Shown here piece after piece: positions 47,583 through 59,104 of a stretch of 64,000 nt of DNA. The stretch spans positions 26,212,283 to 26,276,282 of the forward strand of contig NC_063156.1 in NCBI RefSeq assembly GCF_020921035.1, read 5' to 3'. Source of the stretch: Rhodamnia argentea (lineage: Eukaryota > Streptophyta > Magnoliopsida > Myrtales > Myrtaceae). Numbering within the stretch: position 1 is the first letter of the stretch; each line of letters opens with the position of its first letter. The notes under the pieces were generated by a model. The model was not told the DNA's origin, searched no databases, and saw only the letters and a list, made by a program, of their open reading frames with translations. The position numbers and the translations under genes were made by a program.

Positions 47583-49682
47583 CCTATCAATATAACCCAC
47601 AGCACGACATCTTCACTTACCCCTTCACTTCCGCGTCTGCTTCTTCATTTCCTCCTTCACTTGTTTTTCATTACCGAACCAAAAGCATAGGCAATACAAG
47701 GAAAAAACCCAGCAAACTCAACATGTGCGACCCAACTCTGTCTGTCTGTCTCTCTCTCTCCGCCCATAGGACAACGTAGTCGAGACGGGTTTTTCTTTTT
47801 TAGCCTCGGTTTCTTCCTTCTTTCCCTTCTTGTCGCGTTGGACAGCGAGGTGGTCTACGTGCTTCATCACCCATCTTTGCAATTCTTTGTGCCAGTGGAC
47901 GCAGGGAACTGTTTCCGCTCGTTTTTCCTTTGGTCAGAGTCGATAAAGGTAAGACCTTGTGACGATCTGCTCATGCTCGATTTAGGGTTTTTTTTTGGGT
48001 TGAGAGGGGTCTTTGTTCTGGTGGGTATTCGCTATAATGATTGGTCAGAATTGCTTCATTTGATGTTGATTGTGGTGGGGATTTGGGAGTTTTTTTGGAG
48101 ATGGGTTTTCGTCGCGTTGAGCAGCGAGATGGGTTTTGTCCTTTTTGGAGATGGGTTTTTCGTTGTATTAAGTTTGATCTTAAAAAAACTATTAAACGCT
48201 GCTGTGATTGTAATAAGTCCATCGATAGAACAATCCTTGAGGGGTCTAAATATCAATTTATAGCTCGAAGACTGGAAGGACTAAAAGCATGTTTTCTTGG
48301 AGAATGATGAAGTAGTAAATAGACAATTTGTAGTAGGAGATTGGTTATCTAGTTTGATAAGCTCTGACTAGTGTCTATATGCTGAAGAACATTATCCTCT
48401 TCCATCCTTCCTCTCCATTCTAATCCTGTTATTTTCTTTAATGAGACACGAGGACAAGGATCCACTATCTAATAGCCTAAATACAATTGTGGGGATGCTT
48501 GATGTCTCGGCAGAATTCTTGCTGATTAGTGATGAATCTCAACTTTAATTGATCTGTGTAATCTTCGGTACCTTTACCCTCGCCCTAATACCTTTCTCCT
48601 CGGGAGCAATTCATAAGAAAGAGCAACACAGCAGTTTGAGACCCACAGATCCGAGGTCGAGACCCCCAGCCTTGATTCTCGATTCGACTAGACTCTTCGC
48701 AGCGTTCAAGGGTACGTGCTTTTGAACTATGGATCCATGAATTTCATTTATGAGCTTTACCTTGGTTTTGCCATTGTGCTACTTGAGTATGAACCAAATG
48801 CATCCAAATGCATTGCTTCAATGATCCATGCAACGGCTATAGGCTGCTCAAGTATAAACCCGAGAATGGTGATGAGGTTTGCGTTGTACCGAGTTGACGA
48901 GCACTACAAATAGAAGATGCGACATGGATCTAAATTAAAGACTCATCACAAAGGAAGTCCTTTTAATTGTGCTACTTTGAGGTGAGGTAGGCATGTGGAA
49001 GATAGTCCTGTATTGGCAAAATTAAAGGTAAGCATTCTTTGTGCAATTGCAATGGGCACAGAAATACTTGATTTGATTTTTCACGGGCTTTATGAAATAG
49101 CTCATTTTGCATGATGCCACTACTTCATAGGCTTAAATGTATGATGGCGGTACGATTCCATTAATCGATGGGATCTCTGTTTATGAAATTGCTTGCTTCT
49201 CCAAATCTAGAAAATAGGTGGAATTCAAGGACCACTCCATCCATATGCTTTTTCTGATTGATCCACAATATACTCTTAGTCAAGTAAGATAGGATATATT
49301 AGCCATGTTTTAATACTCTTAGTCAAGTAAGACAAGATATACTAGCCATGTTTTAATCCTCAAACCATTTTCGGTGTTGGACACGAGGTATATGGACAAG
49401 TACATCATGAACCTCCATCTTTGTGGTTGCCTCTTAAAACTAGATTCAGCAGATATATTATAACAGACCAGCCCCCGATAACAAGATTTCAATAGGTTCC
49501 TTTGGTGCCAGAGATTGCTATTTATCGTAGGCAACCATTGATCCTTTCGATTTCTCAAGTTTCTCACGTGCTCTCCGGACTAAAATGGTAAGTTTTATGA
49601 TGTACGTCTTTATGTTTCCCTAATACATGTTATTATTTTTGCTGATATTTATCTAACATTTTTATTTATCAGTATCATAGAC
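47583..49682. other. Unassigned internal CACTA stretch
   Basis: From 47600 a leader-like CT-rich region leads to a few open frames (47838-48263; 48716-48913) that I do not recognise. They may be captured host sequence or the 5' part of the TNPA-type gene. ATACTCTTAGTCAAGTAAGA repeats at about 49269 and 49313. Confidence 0.4.
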
Positions 49683-51338
49683 GTGGAGGTTGTATGCCTG
49701 GTGCAGGTTCACAAAGAAGACCGGCAGCCCCTTCCCATTCCCTTTCCCCTTCCTCATCCCCGTCCCAGCAATCTTGCCCTTCCCTTTCATCTCACCCTCA
49801 ACCATTACATGCTAATCCTCAAGAGCATTTTAGGGGACAACTTGGACACATCCAAACCGAATCTACTTTAGTTCCTTCTGCCTCAGCTCCACCTTCTTCA
49901 GTGGAACTCTCAAATGATGAGGAAACCATAGCCGAGGAAGATAGCCGGCGTGTAATATGCCCACATGGAGATTCGTAAGTACTTTTTTTTAAAAAGTAAA
50001 TCTAATATTTAGGGTATACCTTCGTTTGGGTTGTAGATATGGATGTGAACTGAATTGTCCCCATTTGCAGATTTGAAGAAGGTATGTACGTCGTGCGAGA
50101 AATTAACAAAATAATGAATAACTATTGGAGGGGGCCGTGGATTAGTTATAGTAGCGCTCCAAAAGAAGTAAAAGATTTGTGGTGGAACGAGTTCAAGGTA
50201 AGTTTTCTACTTCAATTTTCTCACACACTAAGTTCGGCATAAATAAAGCCAGTTGTTTTTCTATTGATTACGGTGGAAATTCAGTTGGGATGAATCTCAA
50301 GAGAATGAAATTGTAAGAATTTTTAAGAAGAAAGCTGGTGATCACATACGCAATGTAATGAATAAAGCAAAGACAAAAAATGTGAAGCCAAATTTTATTA
50401 GTAGTGACGATTGGACCGAAATAAAGAGAAGTTGGGAAGGTGAAAAAATAAGCAAAGGAGTGAACAAAATGCCAAGAATCGAGCCTCTAGTTCTAGCGAA
50501 GGGTTCTCGCCGCGACATATTTGGGGGCTCTATCACCATTGGGGAGCATAGAAAAGAATGGTAAGTTTGTTAAACATGTTGTAAGTTAAGTTAATTTAAT
50601 TCAATTACTCATTTATGTTTCAATTTTGTAGGCACATGAATTGGGGATGGAACCGACGTATGTAGCTACATTCGAACGCACATTTCAAAAGAAAGATAAG
50701 ACATGGATTGGTGATCAAGCAAAATCTATTAAGGTATGCAAGGTTATACTTTTCACTTTATGGAAACTAGAATGAAAATCATAAATCCTTTTAATATTTA
50801 TGGCAGTTACATATATGAAATTATATTTTCATATCTATTTTATTGATGTAGGAAAAATATGACCAGCTTTTAATCAATACGGCTGGTGGTGATGATGGTG
50901 GGGCTGCATCCGCGCAGCAGCCGACAATATGGCATTATGGGTGGAGGCGTCGGTGGGGTGAAGAGAGGGAAAATATTTGGGTTGGGGTCCTTGTCAAGGG
51001 TATATACAGGAAAGGCTGTTGGTAGTTCATCCTCCAATGCGGCTACTTCAAGGAGGACACGACTCGAGGAGGAAATGACACAACAAGTGAGCCAACTGAG
51101 ACATTTACTTGCAGAGAAGGACGAAGAAATGAAAGTGGTCAAAGAACAAATGTCACAACAAATGTCACGGAATGATGAGCAAATCAGTTCTTTGCGGAGT
51201 CAAATGCAATTGGTCTTGCGACACCTCAACCTAAATCAGATCGTTCCTCCCGTACCTCCCACTCATGAAATAGGTGATGGGCATAATGATGGGCACACAA
51301 TGAGGGCGAGATTGCTGATGATGATGATGATGAATTAA
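49683..51338 (+). pseudogene. TNPA/Ptta-type plant transposase gene, decayed
   Basis: The partner protein of CACTA elements (plant transposase, Ptta/En/Spm family). A Pro/Ser-rich N-terminus leads to EINKIMNNYWRGPWISYSSA and VKDLWWNEFK, then FSWDESQENEIVRIF, AKTKNVKPNFISSDDW, ELGMEPTYVATFERTFQKKD, then VGGVKRGKIFGLGS and a C-terminal coiled coil (about 51060-51230, EEEMTQQVSQLRHLLAEKDE). Exons can be seen at 49683-49974 and 50071-50197, but the next acceptor reads GG instead of AG, and the frame is lost near 50560 and 50940. These breaks imply a non-functional copy. Confidence 0.8.
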
Positions 51339-51720
51339 TTAGAAGTCTTATTCATTAAACAAGAAAGGCATCAAAGCTTTTTTATTTAGCAATCAGGTTA
51401 GTATTTTTTGTAAGCTTATTTGTTATATGGCCAGGAGACAAGTGCTCATAAATTGTGATGCTTATGTTGGTTAGTACTCTGAAATATGTTGTCGACCCGT
51501 CAGATTACACAGTGCAAACACTCAGAAATGTTACCAAGTACTCTTGCAAAGAATATAAGTGTGGCCCAAGTTTTCCTTCCATCCAATGTCATGATTGATA
51601 TAGACAGGTTAAATCAAGATTTAAACGCTGCTGCAGATATTCTGGTGGAGAAGACAAGCGAAAACTATGGAAAAATAAGAGTGTTTCATGCAGTGCATGT
51701 TTCGTCATTTGCTACAATTT
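51339..51720. other. Internal CACTA spacer with unidentified coding-like frame
   Basis: The frame at 51486-51797 includes VFLPSNVMIDIDRLNQDLNA, which looks protein-like but matches no family I know. It may be another captured fragment. Confidence 0.35.
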
Positions 51721-51885
51721 TGATATACCAAGCTTTTATTTGTATTCGAAGCAACAATAGGTTTTTTCAATCCATTCGTGCGGGCGCTCCATATTGATCA
51801 CTGTGGCTTCTATAGTATCTTGCTCCTGGGTGCTATTAGGTAAGCAATCTTCTTCCTTTTCTTGCCTAAATTTCATAGTTATGTT
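51721..51885 (+). repeat. Captured bHLH exon segment, copy 1 (direct repeat)
   Basis: About 165 bp, parallel to 52832-52998. It ends with an exon-like CTTGCTCCTGGGTGC...TAG/GTAAGC (donor at 51840). In the right frame this gives LAPGC, equivalent to LVPGC of copy 2, but with two stops. See the bHLH entry at 52885-53305. Confidence 0.75.
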
Positions 51886-51896
51886 CCCTAATTTAT

Positions 51897-51943
51897 ACTT
51901 GGCAAATTCCGTCACTAAAGCCCTTTTTTTTTTTTTTGTAGTG
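51897..51943 (+). repeat. Internal extra CACTA 3' terminus
   Basis: The sequence GGCAAATTCCGTCACTAAAGCCC, then a long T-run, then TTGTAGTG, matches the 3' ends at 36201 and 54629. GCG follows it, and no matching 5' end with the same flank is visible, so it is a relic and not the end of an intact nested copy. Confidence 0.8.
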
Positions 51944-52831
51944 GCGTTGCCGCAACATCCCCAACCGCAAGCTGTTTCTCAAGCGGTGGCGGTTCAGCTG
52001 TCGCATGTGGTGGAGCTGATAGTGGCTTCTCATCATGCAGTCCTGCAGTGAGGTTGGTACGCAGTTGGTTTGTTGGTGATTTTCTATGCGCGTGCACGCG
52101 TTTCTTCTTTCTTTTCCTTCGGGAAACTTATCGTTTTGTTTGAGGAAACTTTCTGGTTTCAAGAGTATGTGGAAGAATCAAGAGGGAACAATTGGTCTGT
52201 TAGATATTTGGTAGTGAATGAAATTTTATAGTTGCAGCATTTAGCTAGCGAATCGATCGATGAAGAGTGTTTTGCATCCTAATGTTTTTTTGAAGAATGG
52301 AGGAAGGAAGTTTTGAACGCCCACACTCTCTCTCTCCCCTCTCTAGTGGTTCTATTCTTCCTGCGTCCATTGTCGCTTCACCTTCGCAGCTCTTTCTTAT
52401 TCCCAATATCTGCATTTCTACATTGTTACTTTCGTGTTCAATGGAGGTATTTCAACCTGGGAATGGTGGAAAGGCTTGTTTAGGATGTCGATTGTTTATA
52501 TACTTCACGGCTTCTGTTATTTATTATCTTTTTGGGAAATTGTGGGAAAGCTAACGTTGTTAAATTGTCATTGTTGTTGGTAAAAAGGTTCTTTCTTTCC
52601 CATTTATCTTCATCTTCCCACAAGTACATGCATCTATCTTTTTTATGCACAAGAATAGTTTAATGCTTCTAAAAAATGTTGATCTTGTGACAAGATTTGT
52701 TCACTAAAGTTTGGTCTCAATTAAAAACTTATTGAGTGCAATAGGAGTCTTAACTTTCCTTTTGTGCCCGAAGTTTTCATGGTAAAGACACTTTAAAAGG
52801 TCTAAAAGAGTATGTACTATACTTGTTATTT
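51944..52831. other. Internal CACTA spacer
   Basis: No gene recognised. A CT-rich stretch at 52326-52350 and an open frame at 52297-52554 look like leader sequence but have no family. Confidence 0.35.
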
Positions 52832-52884
52832 TAATATACCAAGCTTTTATTATTATTCAAAGCAACAACAGGTTTTTTTTCAAT

Positions 52885-53305
52885 CCATTCGTGCAGGCGC
52901 TCGATATTGATCACTGTGGCTTCTGTAGGATCTTGTTCCTGGGTGCTATCAGGTAAGCAATTTTCTTCCCTTTGTTGCACAAATTTCATAGTTATGTTTT
53001 CATATGATCAGATAGGATTTCAAAATTGCAGACCATGGGAATGGCAGTGATGCTGGATGAGATCATTAACTATGTCAGGTCATTGCAGAGTCGAGTTGAG
53101 GTAAGTGGGCATACCAAAACCGAAAAAAAAAAACCAAAATTTCATTTTGGTCCTTCATTTTTTTTGCCTTTGCTTTTCATTCTTGTCCAAAGATAATCAA
53201 TTGATGCTCATTTTTTCTGCCCTTCCAGTTTCTTCCATGAGCTTGAAGCAACAACCTCATACTATTGACTTCAATTCAGAGGCTGATGCAATAGAGACAC
53301 TGCAG
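52885..53305 (+). pseudogene. Captured bHLH transcription-factor gene fragment (BEE/CIB-like)
   Basis: Three consecutive exons of a basic helix-loop-helix gene with introns kept. The first ends at 52952 and reads DLVPGC (helix 1 and loop). The second, 53032-53100, reads MAVMLDEIINYVRSLQSRVE, which is helix 2. The third, 53229-53305, reads QQPHTIDFNSEADAIETLQ. All are flanked by good GT and AG sites. LVPGC, then MLDEIINYV-SLQ-VEFLSM, then DFNSE, is the pattern of the BEE/CIB-type subgroup. A TAG replaces the expected Gln before DLVPGC, and the third exon is 77 nt with one base missing from its FLSM-like start. It is a relic with no basic region. Confidence 0.8.
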
Positions 53306-53689
53306 GTGGTGTGTGATTTTTGTCTCTAAAATCAATATCTTTGATTCATTCCTCTAATGTTCTCATTATTCTAGAGTAAGTTGCTCTTTCTTTTCACATT
53401 TGTATTCCGGATTAATTTTCGTGTCCTTTGAACTAGAATTTTTTTTTTTTAGGTAGTCAAAACAATGGAAGGGCCACTTCTTACGTGTATTTGTACCAAT
53501 TGTACATTCTTGCTGTTTTATATATAGTTTTTCCTTTTTCATTTTATTATAATATTTATATCTTATTACTTACTTAATCAATGTTAACTATAAATTCTAG
53601 AAATTAATTTTGCTTTTAATTAGATTTAAAATAAAAATAAAAGAAATTATTTTATCATACAATCACAAATTATAAAAGTTCGTTGAAAT

Positions 53690-54612
53690 TGTGCCCAATC
53701 GCGCTAATTTCATCGCTAAATTATTGTAAAATTCATCAATGCGGTCGATCATAAACAAAAACAACTTTGCGATGAAAAAATTCGTCACTAATCATTTTTG
53801 TCGCAAATGCCGTAAGTAAAACTGCGCCAAGGTAAGTTAGCAACGATTTTTGCCGCAGAGTTTCCGCGCAAATTAGCGACAAAATGTGCCACCAATACTT
53901 TGGCAAGTTAGCGACCAACGTAAGTTTTGTAGCAAATTAGCGACAAATCTCATGCTTTTCGTCGCAACATCTTGCTACTCTGATTTAGCGACAAAAATTT
54001 CCGTTGCAAATTTGTCGCAACTTAGTTTAGCCACAATTTGTCACAACACATTAGTGGCAAATTAGCGACGAACACATTTTCATGGCAAAATTCTTGCTAA
54101 TTTGCCACGAATCTTGTCATGAAAATGTTTGTGGCAAATTAGCGACGAATTTGCCACGAAAACAAATTCGACGCTAATTTATGTTCGTCGCAAATTAGCG
54201 ACTTCGCAACTTAGTTTAGCCACAATTTTGTCACGAACACATTAGTGGCAAATTGCGACGAACACATTTTCATGGCAAAATTGTGCTAATTTGCCACGAA
54301 TCTTGTCACGAAAATTTTGGGCAAATTAGCAATTTGCCACGAAAACAAATTTGACGCTAATTTTTGGCGACGAAAATAATTTCGTCGCTAATTTGCCACT
54401 AATTTTGCCAGGAAATTATATGTCGCAAATTACCAACGAATTTTACCACGAAAAAAAATTTGTCGCTAATTAGTGACGATTTACGAAACTTTTCGGCGCT
54501 AAATTTTGCGACGCCGAATTGGCGACGAAAAATTTTTTGTCACAATTTTCGTCGCAAATTGTTTTAGCGACAAATTTTCCCCATTTTTTCGTGGCAAAAT
54601 TTGTCGCTAAAG
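53690..54612. repeat. 3' subterminal repeat array of the CACTA element
   Basis: Mixed GCGACGAA and GCCACGAA motifs, with a duplicated block of about 175 bp (around 54010-54170 and 54210-54350) sharing CATTAGTGGCAAATT and CACATTTTCATGGCAAAATT. The GCCACGAA variant is typical of this end and of the solo end at 36048. Confidence 0.85.
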
Positions 54613-54736
54613 CCCTGTTTTTTGTAGTGCTTGGGCTATCGTTTGTTATCAATTTCCAGTGACTTCTTGCTTGGGTTGTTGTTTTCTCTTGTGCTATGCA
54701 ACGCTGAAGCGTTCTGTGCCATTCTGAAGCAAATCC

Positions 54737-55150
54737 TGGGGGTTAAGGACATTATAGTGCCATAATTTTCGTACAATACTCATTTAAGTGCCATAACTTT
54801 TTTTTTTTTCGATCACTTGAGTGTCATAATTTATGTACGGTGCTCACTTAGTACCATAACTTTTTTTTTTCAATAACTTGAGTGTCGTATAATTTTTCAA
54901 CCGATCACTTGAGTGCCATAACTTTTTTAAAAACGTTCACCACAAGTGCTATACTACATCGGATTTACGGCAATTGGATGAAGGTTTAAAAAAAAATTGG
55001 CACTTAAGTGATCGATTGAAAGTTATAGCACTTAAGTGAACATTTTTTAGAAGTTATGGCACTTAAGTGGCTAAAAAAAAAAAGTTATGACACTCAATTG
55101 AGCTTCGTACGAAAGTTATGGCACTTGTGCTATACTTATCCCGAACCTGG
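54737..55150. repeat. Fold-back MITE with internal CACTT/GTGCCATAAC units
   Basis: The arms are inverted copies (left from GGTTAAGGACATTATAGTGCCATAA; right, reversed, GGGATAAGTATAGCACAAGTGCCATAA). Each arm is itself made of about 45-bp repeats of the type GATCACTTAAGTGCCATAACTTT. The centre near 54960 is short. Non-coding. Confidence 0.75.
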
Positions 55151-55854
55151 TAATTGTTTTTTACCCTTAAAGATCTGAAATTGACTCTTCGGAAAATGCT
55201 GAGTTGCGCAATGCTACTGAACCCAGGAAAGGAATCGAAAAACATAGCATCAAACTAGACTGGATCTTACTCTCAACAAAACTTAGTGACAAATATGTGT
55301 GAAGAGACGACAAAAATTAGTTCTATGTATGGGTCGATGTCAAAGCCGTGGTGGGTAATTGTTTAGGCAGATCGACGGCGAAGCCGGCTGACTCAGTTTC
55401 TAATTGCAAAATGAGAACCTTAATGATGTCTCATTTGCACGTTCATGATGCCAGAACCACTCAGCTTTTTACTGCACTTGGTGAAAGTGTAAGGATGATG
55501 TCTGGTTCATCAAGCTACTGATTGATCAACTCCTTAAAAAAACCATCCGATGCTCCAAAATCGATCGGCATTTCGCCGAAATCGGGTCTGGATCTTGAGC
55601 TCAAACTAGCCATGTATTTTATTTACGCATTCATCTTTTATGGATTGTTGTTATTGAAATTGTTAGGTTCTTACCCTGGAATCGGACCCCGAAACTTGTG
55701 ACATTGTAAGTTTCAGGTTTCGGGGTATGCATGATAGGTTTTAGGTTCCAAAAAATGAGAAATTTGGGCAAGTTCTAGATGGAACCCGTAAGAAACTTAG
55801 AACCGCTCATTCTTAGAATCCAACACAAAAGTTTAAGCTGAGAGTAGAACGGTA
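55151..55854. other. Intergenic spacer
   Basis: No gene recognised. About 55665-55835 holds repeated GGTTC-type phrases (GGTTCTTACCCTGGAATCGG, GTTTCAGGTTTCGGGG) like those at 40081-40165. Confidence 0.4.
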
Positions 55855-56709
55855 GACGAGTCAAACTGGTAGGTTGGGTCGGACCATAAATAGTCCAACC
55901 CAAATTAATCCCTTAATCCGTTCACGATCCATTTGTTGCACTGCAAATTTTTTGATTCATACTCTACTCATATTGCTAAAATACTTTCATATTTAATCCA
56001 ATCTATGAAAACTTATTTCTTATAAATCTTTTTAAAAAATAAATTGCTAAAACATTATGGGCAATTTTTTATAATTATTAAAGAATCAAAACTAAACTAA
56101 ATAATAATGATAAAATAAAAAGAAATCTGGATTTTTTTTACTTTACTTTTATTTTTATTTCTTCTAAGTCCGGCAAGGGTCGGAAGCAACCGTTGCCGAT
56201 CACAGGTGAGGGTCGCGACCACAAGTGACGGCCGGCAAGGGCGAGGGCTCCACGGCCCTCACCCAATGGCCGTCTAAGAGAGGGCCGCAACCCTTGCCTT
56301 CTACCGGCGAGGGCTTTAGAGCCCTCACTTGGTGTTGGCAAGGGTTGGCTGGGCCTCGTTTGTAACCAGCAATGTTGACCGGCCCTTGCTTATGATCGGT
56401 AGCCAACCCTCGCTAGAGTTCGTAGAAAGAAGAGTGAAAGAAAGAAAGAAATGAAAAATAAAATAAACCAAAAATTAAAAAAATTTAAAAAAATTTAATA
56501 ATCGTTATAGAGGATGTCATCTCATAAATGGGTTGACTCAATTAATAACTTTCATAAGCTATATGGGTTTAAGGATAAACCCGTTTACAACACACGTAAC
56601 TAGGCTTACAACTCAAACCCATTTAGTAAAACTTGACTAAATCATATATGATTCATCTCATTGAATATGCAATAAAAAATGGGTTTTCAACCCATTTCGA
56701 CACCTCTAG
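55855..56709. mobile_element. Probable hAT-type non-autonomous element
   Basis: The left end has the phrase GGTTGGGTCGGACCATAAAT and GTCCAACCCAAATTAATCCC. The right end is AACCCATTTCGACACCTCTA, complementary to the common plant hAT start TAGAGGTGTCGAAATGGGTT. A GC-rich core (56165-56420, GGCAAGGG-rich) lies inside. I cannot fix the 8-bp target duplication, so the borders are approximate. Confidence 0.5.
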
Positions 56710-57648
56710 TGGACGGAGATTAGATAACATCTATATAAAAAAGCATATAAACCCCATTGTTGGCGACATGGGATATTTCAACAAATTCATAATAGCAAAC
56801 TACACTGTAATTTATTTTTGCCAAAACCACATGGAAGGAATCAAATCGATCTACAATGAGAGAAAGCGTGATCATTGACCTTCGTGAATCCAAAAAGTAT
56901 AGTGCCTTGACTCTTTCGCCGCTTTCGTAAAATTTGGACGTGTGCTAGAAGCTAGGAAGAGAAGGAGGAGAGGGTAGATTTTTTTCTGGAAAATAGGTTT
57001 TTTACATATATGGTCTCATCCTGTCTTGGACACCAACCAAACCCAGCGTATGATGATACTTATTCTACTGCGACTTTTATCATCGCCACTAAATGCAGCC
57101 TGAAATTATTTAAAGCTAAACCGTTGAAAACTATGGTGCAACGAGTTAACGTATGAACCTACTGAGTAAGTGAGTAGTGCCTCCACAATTGCTCCCCAAA
57201 GAAGAGATATGAAGTTTCATGCTTGATTCTCTTTAGATATGTCGGCCTTAGGGCCTAACATATTCTATTCAACCTCGGAACCGATCGATTATAAGTGGAA
57301 CCAGACCTCGAGTCCGACCTTCAAAAAACTCATGCCCGATGGTAAGGTCGAGCCCGGGACCAGCAATGTTGGGTACAATCTCCATTCATAGGAAACAAGG
57401 GAAAAAGTACGAACTAGAGAAATACCCAAGTATCTCCGATTGGATGCTCTTAGTCTGCATATCGATACGAAACTGCGTGTTTCGCTATGAGCACATCGTT
57501 TGAGTTGTGAAACGAAAGTTCAAACTTTCAAGGCTTCCACCTTAAAAATGTCGCGTTCCGAGCTAATTCAGTGGCCCAGATTGGCCTCGGGGTGAGCCAC
57601 CCGTCAAAGTCTGTCCATTCGAAAAAGTTCTAGAGCGGCTGGGCTCGA
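56710..57648. other. Intergenic spacer
   Basis: No gene or clear repeat recognised. Confidence 0.35.
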
Positions 57649-57906
57649 CTCTGTCCACAAGAGGTAGCAATTTGGTGGGAGTCAAAACTAATAGTCTCGT
57701 AAAATTTACAGGTGAACACGAAATCGTTGAGCCAACCACTCTCGATAATAAGTTATACGACTTATATGTCATAAGAAAGTCTTCCCGTCAATTTCTATCA
57801 TTAGAACACTTTAAAAAGACTCCAAACCGTATATTCATTTACTCGGTGGATACATATGATAGCTAGAGATGAGTCGATAACCATCACGAAAAAGCTTCAC
57901 AAGTTT
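57649..57906. repeat. Direct repeat, copy 1
   Basis: A 258-bp unit running from CCACAAGAGGTAGCAATTTGGT to CATCACGAAAAAGCTTCACAAG, repeated at 58354-58600 in the same orientation with scattered changes. The ends are not TG/CA, so these are not obvious LTRs. Confidence 0.85.
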
Positions 57907-57910
57907 TATT

Positions 57911-58330
57911 TTTATTTTTTCTTTTCTTTCTCTTTTCCTTTTTTCTATTTCCAGCCAGTCGCCTCCGGTGTGCCTCGCCGACACTAGGCGAGGTCGACCT
58001 CGCCTAGATCTAGCCTGGGCGACGCTAGATCTTAAAATAATTCAAAAAGATTTTAAAATATTATTAAAAATTATCCAGGTTAGCGCCGGCCGGCATTCAC
58101 GTCGGCGTCCACCGGTTAAAGTTGGCTGAATGGACTGAATTGGCACCAATGTAAGAGGTTTAGGACTGAATTAACATAAAAAAAAAAGGTTTAGGACTGA
58201 ATTGACAAAATGTAAAAAGGTTAGGACTGAATTGGCAAAATTAAAAAATTTATGATTGAATGGGCAAACGTGTAATAGGTTTAAGACTTTTTTGACAATT
58301 TTCCTAAAGCAAATTTGTCATCGCGATTTT
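57911..58330. repeat. One-sided fold-back family A fragment
   Basis: GC-rich core (CTCGCC, GGCGAGGTCGACC) followed by a right arm like those at 34450-34600 and 63340-63440: AAAATATTATTAAAAATTAT, then ACGTCGGCG, then GGACTGAATTGGCACCAATG. Phrases of GGTTTAGGACTGAATT are tandemly repeated three to four times. The left arm is missing. Confidence 0.6.
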
Positions 58331-58353
58331 GCTCGCATGTCAACAGCCCACAA

Positions 58354-58600
58354 CTCTCTCCACAAGAGGTAGCAATTTGGTGTGACTCGAACTTGTAGTC
58401 TCGTAAAAAGACGGGTGACCATGAAATTGTTGAGCCAACCATGGTCGATAATTAGTTTTTAGTCATAAGAAAGTCGTCCCGTCAATTTCAATAATTAGAA
58501 CACTGTAAAAAGACACCAAGCGATATATTCATTAACTCAATTGATACATATGATGGATAGAGATGAGCCGATAGCCATCACGAAAAAGCTACACAAGTTT
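58354..58600. repeat. Direct repeat, copy 2
   Basis: Second copy of the unit at 57649-57906. The two copies enclose the one-sided family A fragment. Confidence 0.85.
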
Positions 58601-59104
58601 GTGATCTATATAAGTAGAATATAGAAAAATTTGTTAATCTAGGTTATGAGGAAATTAGAGTATTATCCTCTCGAAACGATCTCAGTGTTTACAGTGATCT
58701 CTATAGCCTAATAAAAAAAAATCCTCATTTTTAGTATCTGTCTCAATTATCGCCGAATGGATGTAACAAATTATTGACTATATAAACCACATAGTTTTTC
58801 CACCAAGGTGGTTGTGCATCTCCTATTGGCATTCCGTTTCATTTTTCAAACTCACTCCATTAATGTTCAAAAGGTTGTCCCCCTTATCCTTATGTAATAA
58901 TGCCTGGATGCTCGCCACGCAAGCTTTACCTTTTTCTGTTCGTTTTGTCCTAGTTCAATAATGTTCTCTTTATATGTGGAGAAGAGATAATGGAGAACAT
59001 TTAAGAGCCCGTTCGCTTTTCTTTCTTGAAATGATTCAAAGAAGAAATTTTAGGAAAATTTTTTTTTTTCTTTTTTTTTTTGGTCTAGGGGTTTTTTGTT
59101 TGTC
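58601..59104. other. Intergenic spacer
   Basis: No gene recognised. Confidence 0.35.

Larger units (their letters stand above)
40499..54629 (+). mobile_element. Complete CACTA (En/Spm-type) transposon, 14.1 kb
   Basis: The 5' end CACTACAAAAATACACGG and the 3' end (reverse complement CACTACAAAAAACAGGGC) are terminal inverted repeats. The 3-bp target duplication CTT flanks both sides (40496-40498 and 54630-54632), so both termini belong to one insertion. Inside, in order, are a GCGACGAA array, a duplicated leader, a second array, a TNP2-type transposase pseudogene, a third array, an unassigned stretch, a TNPA/Ptta-type pseudogene, bHLH gene fragments with an extra 3' terminus, and the 3' array. 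Both transposase genes are broken, so it is not autonomous now, although its ends are preserved. Confidence 0.92.

Noticed and set aside
48902-51943. Possible nested CACTA element from CACTACAAATAG at 48902 to the internal 3' end
   Set aside because: The match at 48902 stops after nine bases, has no subterminal array next to it, and the flanking triplets (GAG and GCG) differ.
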